From Nemertoderma westbladi (lineage: Eukaryota > Xenacoelomorpha > Nemertodermatida > Nemertodermatidae): a stretch of DNA of 64,000 bases. The stretch covers positions 124,001 through 188,000 of the forward strand of contig JAUCBJ010007580.1 in NCBI GenBank assembly GCA_032718475.1, in the 5' to 3' direction. Both the position numbers and the translations under genes were made by a program. The notes beneath the pieces are model-generated. The model did not search any database. It saw only the letters and a program-made list of their open reading frames with translations, and was not told the origin of the DNA. Each line of letters begins with the position of its first letter. Position 1 is the first letter of the stretch. Shown in pieces: positions 59,427 to 64,000 of this stretch.

Positions 59427-59559
59427 GTACGGGTATGATTTACAGTAATGATTCTCTATAAAGAACCTCGGAAGTGCCCCATAAACCAAAAATATAGAAT
59501 GTGGGTAGCTGGGAATATATTATGAAATTGTTCTCCTGCTTTGGAGAACATGGTTCTGG
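59427..59559. other. Short spacer
   Basis: No recognisable feature. It lies between the EGF-like segment and the LINE thumb fragment. Confidence 0.4.
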
Positions 59560-59740
59560 AAGCCAGGACCGGAACACCTCAGAAATGTAAGGGACAAGAG
59601 AAAGGGGGAGTCAAGGACAGCATTGAATGGGCTGTTCAAGATTGGTAGGCTCATATAATACATGAAAATCTTATAGTCCGAATATTTAGAGCAGCAGTAG
59701 AACCAACACATATTTATGAGAGTCCATGTTCCCTCGCATG
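59560..59740 (+). pseudogene. LINE thumb-domain fragment related to LINE-D
   Basis: GACAGCATTGAATGGGCTG... at 59617 aligns with GGCAGCATTAAATAGTCTG at 63391 and the match runs for ~110 bp, ending TATGAGAGTCCATG against TATGGGAGTCCATG. In the LINE-D reading this codes AWAALNSLSRIWKS...LYGSPCW. The fragment has shifts and stops and is only a relic. Confidence 0.55.
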
Positions 59741-60090
59741 ACCAGTGGAAAAAATTCGGTAGAAAATTTAATTATTTAATATTGCTTGGAGGGTTTCTGG
59801 TTACAGGTTGCTAATTATATTTCTGAGATTACATATGTTCATTGAAACATATGTACAACATATTAAACATAGTAAATATATTGACATATTTTCATATGTT
59901 CTTTTAAAAGCTGGCAGTGTGCCGCCCATCAATGTTCAAAAGTGACGACTTTGGAGGTGAAATATGAGTTATAATAGTTTCCCAAAATGTAAATATAAAT
60001 TATCTGGTATGGTATGACTATAATCTATGGGGCCATGTTATTTATTTTTATTTTTTATTTAATTTAATATCACTTTGACAATGGAATACC
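59741..60090. other. AT-rich DNA, nothing recognised
   Basis: No open frame, repeat or motif that I can support in these 350 bp. Confidence 0.5.
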
Positions 60091-60230
60091 AAAGTTACCA
60101 TTTGGTTTGGCGAACTCTTGAAAGCTGCCTGAGCAATCATAACTTGATCAAAATTTGCAAGGCATAATTTACCCAAATTCATGTTATGTTGCTTTACAAC
60201 CATTTTGTCTTAAATCAAATGGTAACTTTG
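60091..60230. repeat. 140-bp inverted-repeat element
   Basis: AAAGTTACCATTTGGTTT at 60091-60108 is nearly the reverse complement of AAATCAAATGGTAACTTT at 60212-60229. The 100-bp centre has no coding capacity. It may be a tiny foldback element. Confidence 0.5.
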
Positions 60231-60940
60231 TTCTCTAAGAAAAACGTACGACCACTAGAACTGGAGATTATACATTTTGAAGATCTCCGATGACCGATAA
60301 GTCTATTCCGTGTAATCCCGCAAAGACCGCAGAGTTGCTTATTCGAGTCCCGTCTTCATTCCGGAGACTTGAAGTTGTCTTATAAACTGACAAGTAGGTC
60401 CAATAATCATAAAACAATACATTCTCAATTACAATTTTGTGCTGTTTCTCGTGGAGACATCCAATTGGCACCACTGAGCACAGAAATTTGCAGAAATTGA
60501 ATGCAAACCCCAAACTTCACCGCCTTTACCGATATCGCGATATATCGGAGCCAATATCTTCTATCCCAGATATCTCGAAAACTAAGCAAGATATGGGAAA
60601 ACTGTTTTCATATTATTATCAGATAGGATATGTTTCAAAAATTCGTCTTTTTGGTCAGAAAATGCGCTACCCCCCCCCCCCCCCCCCCCCCCCCCTTAAC
60701 TTATATACAGTTTTGACGTAATTCATATGTGATAGATCAGCTAGATAGGGAGGATTCATTCTTACTTCATTTAGGATTCTCTTAACGGAGAATCTGTAAT
60801 CTCGAATTGCCTGTAGTGGGGGGATTGCATCTCAGTAGCAAACGAATAATATTTCTGTACGAATCACATGTAAGTACCAAATGTACCACTATGTACATTA
60901 AAGATACATTCATTACTGTATAATGTAATAGTAATACTGC
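60231..60940. other. Unique DNA with a 26-C homopolymer
   Basis: A minus-strand frame of 81 codons (60268-60513) has no recognisable domain and I do not call it a gene. C26 occurs at 60670-60695. TATCGCGATATATCGG at 60531-60547 is a small near-palindrome. Nothing else is supported. Confidence 0.5.
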
Positions 60941-60953
60941 CTGCAGTCTGTCT

Positions 60954-61895
60954 ATTGTCTATTTTTATTTATTTAAACCAGAGCCATTGCTCCATAGTAA
61001 AACGTATTACGAACATAGCACAAATTACATAAATTAAATAAAGATATTTACAAACGAAAAATTCTTGACACACCGTCAATTCGGGTGATCCTGTATACAG
61101 TCTTAACAATTATATTTGCACTATTTATAACCCTATTAAATAAACTATTCCGTGAAGTATGCTGTATATGAACAAACATCGGGATATTCAAAGTTCCAAA
61201 GTATAAAGTATACTGGTGGGATCATCACCAGTCATTCGAGGAATGTTAAATAACATACGTAAACAATTATTATAAGCAACACGTATTTTTTGGAATGCAC
61301 TCTGGGAGTAGTTTGAGCTAGCCCACAGCGCATTACAATAAATAGGAGTACAAAATGCTTGAAACAACTTAACTTTAACCTTATCTGAACAACTACCAAA
61401 TTTCCTACATATGTAATTACCACGTGCATAGAGTGAGTTAGTTTGCCTAAGAATATCGAAATCGTCGTCGGTACTACAATGTAATAAATGACCTAAGTAA
61501 ACAAATTTATCGACAATTTCAATTCGTTTTCCATATATATATACATTAGACGCACAACCTTGAGAGGATATGGGATAGTAATACATACACTTAGTTTTTT
61601 TTAAATTAAACAGCATAGAACTACTATCCGCAAATTTTATTGCAATATTTATTAAGCACTGCAGACCAAAAATAGAATTACTTAGCAAACAAAGATCATC
61701 AGCATAGCACAAGTGGTTAATTCGCATGTCACCCATTTTGCAGCCCAACCCAGTATTAGTTAGATCTGCACTTAAATTATCAATATAAATATTAAAGAAC
61801 AGGGGGGAGAGTATCCCGCCCTGTTTGGTACCATTTGAAACCTTAAAACTATTCGATAGAATAGACCCCCATCTTCATCTATTGTAATAGGTGCA
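60954..61895 (-). mobile_element. LINE-E: 5'-truncated LINE with target-site duplication
   Basis: Flanked by a perfect 13-bp direct repeat, CTGCAGTCTGTCT, at 60941-60953 and 61896-61908. On the minus strand it codes the end of an RT and has a ~100-bp 3' UTR with AATAAA and an A-rich end next to the 60953 repeat, the polarity expected for target-primed insertion. Only the last ~280 codons of ORF2 remain. Confidence 0.7.
61048..61875 (-). pseudogene. LINE-E reverse transcriptase, C-terminal half
   Basis: On the minus strand: WGSILSNSFKVSNGTKQGG (before and including motif B), ILSPLFFNIYIDNL, then HLCYADDLCLL (motif C), LKKTKCMYY and VYLGHLLH. After a frameshift at about 61190 it reads HTSRNSLFNRVINSANIIVK to TAA at 61048-61050. 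The thumb and C-terminus fit a CR1/Rex1-like RT, related to but distinct from LINE-A. Motif A is absent because of the 5' truncation. Confidence 0.75.
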
Positions 61896-61908
61896 CTGCA
61901 GTCTGTCT

Positions 61909-62104
61909 GTAACTGCAAGCCAGGCGCCACCAGTCTGCCTGTGACCGTTAATCATAAGAATGTAATTTAAAGTGATAACTAACACACAGTGGTATCTACA
62001 CTAAGGTAGTTACTAATAATTGTTCTATAAAGGTCTTAATACTTGCCGCCTTTGATTGCCTTTATGATACTTTATTGATTGCATCAGCTCTTTTCCTTTC
62101 GCCA
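61909..62104. other. Short spacer between LINE-E and LINE-D
   Basis: About 200 bp with no open frame of note. CAGGCGCCACCAGTCTGCC at 61922-61940 partly echoes the TSD sequence. No other feature. Confidence 0.4.
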
Positions 62105-63835
62105 GTAAATCCAACGGACGTCTGCGACAAAGAAGGGAAGTTGTACCTCATCAAGTTCGGGTTGGATGTTTCCTTAAAGCCTGGTTTATTCACTCAAAAA
62201 AATTTATTGTTTGCTTAACTGCCAAAAACATTATCAGTACGACAACATAATATTGTCAAAAAAGATAAGAATATAAAGAATATAGGTTTTACAGTTGGAC
62301 GGTTGGAAGGACCACTTTGAGAAGCTTCTAAACAAAGAAAGGGTATTGCCGGATTACTTTGAGGTACATGTTCACAGATATCCCCATTGGTGACATCTCC
62401 TTTGCTGAAATTAAGACCCCAGGTAGGAGCATCAAGACCAAGCGTGCCAGTAGTTGGATAGATGGCGTGACCCCTGAGGTCTTTAAAATTCCTGAGTGTT
62501 TGGAGCTCATTGACCCCATTATTGTGGACATGTATAGGACAAAGAGAGTCCGTAAAGAACTGAGAACAAATAAGTTGATCCCAGCCACAAAGAAGGGCAA
62601 CCTAACAGCCTGTGGATCTTTTCATGGAATCTCAAATCTCATTAATCTCGATTGCTACAATGATTGATATACAACATAATTGTATTAGATCGCATCAGGG
62701 TTCCTGTTGAGACACTGTTACATGGGAACCAAAATGATTTCCGTAAAGGTTGTGGGATCATGGAGTCTATTCTGGTATTCATAAGGATAAACGAATAGTT
62801 ATCAACAAAGAAAGACAGACAACTGTCTGTTATCTTTGTTGATTTCTTTAAAGCCTTCGACTCAGTCTCCCGACCAAGTATGTTCAGCATACTTGGAGCA
62901 TATGGGATTCTAGAGGAAATTATTGCAGCTATCATATGACTGTACGATGGTTCCACCACATTTGTGTCTAGTGCTGATGGTGACACAGATCCATTTGAAG
63001 TCTTATGGGGAGTCCTTCAGGGTGACACTCTTGTGCCATTCTTATTCGTAATTGTTGTTGATTATGTTCTACATATGTCCTTAGATCATCTTAATAAAGA
63101 TGGGGTGATGGTAAAACCCCCTACTGGCACAAGAAGTACTTATGGGTACTGTCAGAATCACTAGAGGGAGCCCAAAGGCTCCTCTGCTTATTGGAGCAGG
63201 TTGCTTCTAGTGTTGGTCTTTTTATACATTCCAAGAAGACCAAAATCATGACATTCAACGTAGGCAGCTCTCAAAAATGTCTGATCGGAAGGGCATAAGC
63301 TCTAAGGATGGCTTGCTTGAGCACTTGGATGATTTCTGTTACTTGGAATCATGGAGCAGAAAGTCAGGTATGGCATGGGAAGGCATGGGCAGCATTAAAT
63401 AGTCTGTCCAGGATTTGGAAGTCCCATAGAATAAAGCGGAACCTTAAGGTTCGATTATTTATGGCAGTAGTAGTCTTATATGGGAGTCCATGCTGGGCTC
63501 TAATTGCAGAGAATTCCACATCTCTGGATGGCATATTTACACGAATGCTGCGCCGGGTTCATTGTGTCAAGTACAATGAACACATTTCCAATCTGACTCT
63601 ATAAAAAATTGGATGTGTTCAATTAGTTTCCCCTAGCTTGAAACTTGAGCGGAACCGCCTCCGCTTTGCAGGAGATTACTTTCGCCGTGAGGACCAGCCA
63701 GTGCATAATCTTATGCTTTGGCGGCCTCATGGAGCGAATATGCCTGGTAGACAGCCCATGACTTTCTAGAGACGCATCTTAAAGGAAACTGGCCTTGCAG
63801 ATGCGGATGAACTAGCAAATTTCATGGGTGATGAG
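62105..63835 (+). pseudogene. LINE-D: decayed RT-bearing LINE
   Basis: Fragments in order: TDVCDKEGKLYLI (62117-62155), a ~135-bp AT-rich insertion, then QLDGWKDHFEKLLNKE (62294-62341), PIGDISFAEIKTPGRSIKTKRAS (62380 on), KLIPATKKGNLTACGSFHGIS (62575 on), VIFVDFFKAFDSVSRPSM (62830 on, motif A present), GVLQGDTLVPFLFVIVVDYVL (63010 on, motif B), the motif C region lost, AWAALNSLSRIWKS and LYGSPCWAL (63388 on), LDGIFTRMLRRVHCV, LKLERNRLRFAGDYFRRED (63640 on) and RRILKETGLADADELANFM (63770 on). This order matches a LINE type widespread in marine invertebrates. Several frameshifts and stops, and a deletion around YxDD, make it inactive. Confidence 0.75.
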
Positions 63836-64000
63836 TTGTCACCCATGATAACTCATCAGTTGTCATGAGTGACATGTCAACCTGTCATGAGTTATGGCAG
63901 TGCAATTTGGTCGATAGCTGGCACAGCATTCTTAATATACAGTATATGTAATAAAATGTATGTAATATGTAATATATATAATGCAGCTGCAATGCAGCAT
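63836..64000. other. Palindrome-rich end of window
   Basis: Nested inverted repeats at 63823-63895 follow LINE-D (for example CATGGGTGA/TCACCCATG and TGACATGTCA). AT-rich TATGTAATA repeats then run to the window edge. No gene. Confidence 0.5.

Noticed and set aside
60268-60513. 81-codon minus-strand frame starting MGFAFNFCKF
   Set aside because: No domain, no conserved pattern and length within chance for this AT content.

Overview
The window looks like nuclear DNA of an invertebrate metazoan. It has a very long AT-rich satellite array, eukaryotic splice-like and polyadenylation signals, tRNA-derived repeats, an LTR retrotransposon of BEL/Pao type and many non-LTR retrotransposons (LINEs). 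The LINE protein types seen are common in marine invertebrates, but the phylum cannot be fixed from this sequence. No prokaryotic operon, rRNA gene or CRISPR array was found.

Layout. (1) Positions 1-35262 are one satellite array, running off the left edge, built from about 760 copies of a 45-bp monomer. It has at least three levels of order: monomer variants, frequent 135-bp trimers, and large duplicated blocks (2433 bp and 4722 bp offsets). A 437-bp unrelated insert sits in the array twice (14487-14923, 19209-19645), flanked by a 13-bp near-perfect direct repeat and copied by the 4722-bp duplication. Monomer composition changes at about 24.2 kb and again at about 33.2 kb. (2) Only 17 bases after the last monomer there is a splice-acceptor-like site and a 55-codon Cys-rich open segment with stop and AATAAA signals (35280-35640), probably the last exon of a host gene whose final intron contains the array. 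(3) 36165-36700 holds two inverted tRNA-like repeats, one inside a small element with 30-bp terminal inverted repeats. (4) 37540-40071 (minus) is a long open reading frame of a LINE with a restriction-like endonuclease (R2-like architecture). (5) 40536-48077 is a BEL/Pao-like LTR element carrying Gag and protease only; no reverse transcriptase, RNase H or integrase is present. Its right LTR is cut after 183 bp. (6) 48078-55050 is a decayed two-ORF LINE (LINE-A) interrupted by an opposite-strand, 5'-truncated LINE-B whose 3' UTR has seven ~147-bp repeats with a CTCF-like core. (7) 55240-58841 is an R2-type LINE pseudogene split by LINE-C, whose 965-codon endonuclease/reverse transcriptase frame is uninterrupted. 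(8) 58842-64000 is AT-rich DNA with a possible EGF-like exon, a 5'-truncated LINE on the minus strand (LINE-E) with a 13-bp target-site duplication, and a decayed plus-strand LINE (LINE-D).

Apart from the two candidate host exons, every recognisable protein belongs to a mobile element. The region from 36 to 64 kb therefore reads as a nest of transposons next to a heterochromatin-like satellite block. The relative order of some insertions can be read: LINE-A cut into or joined the BEL right LTR, LINE-B went into LINE-A, and LINE-C went into the R2-type LINE.
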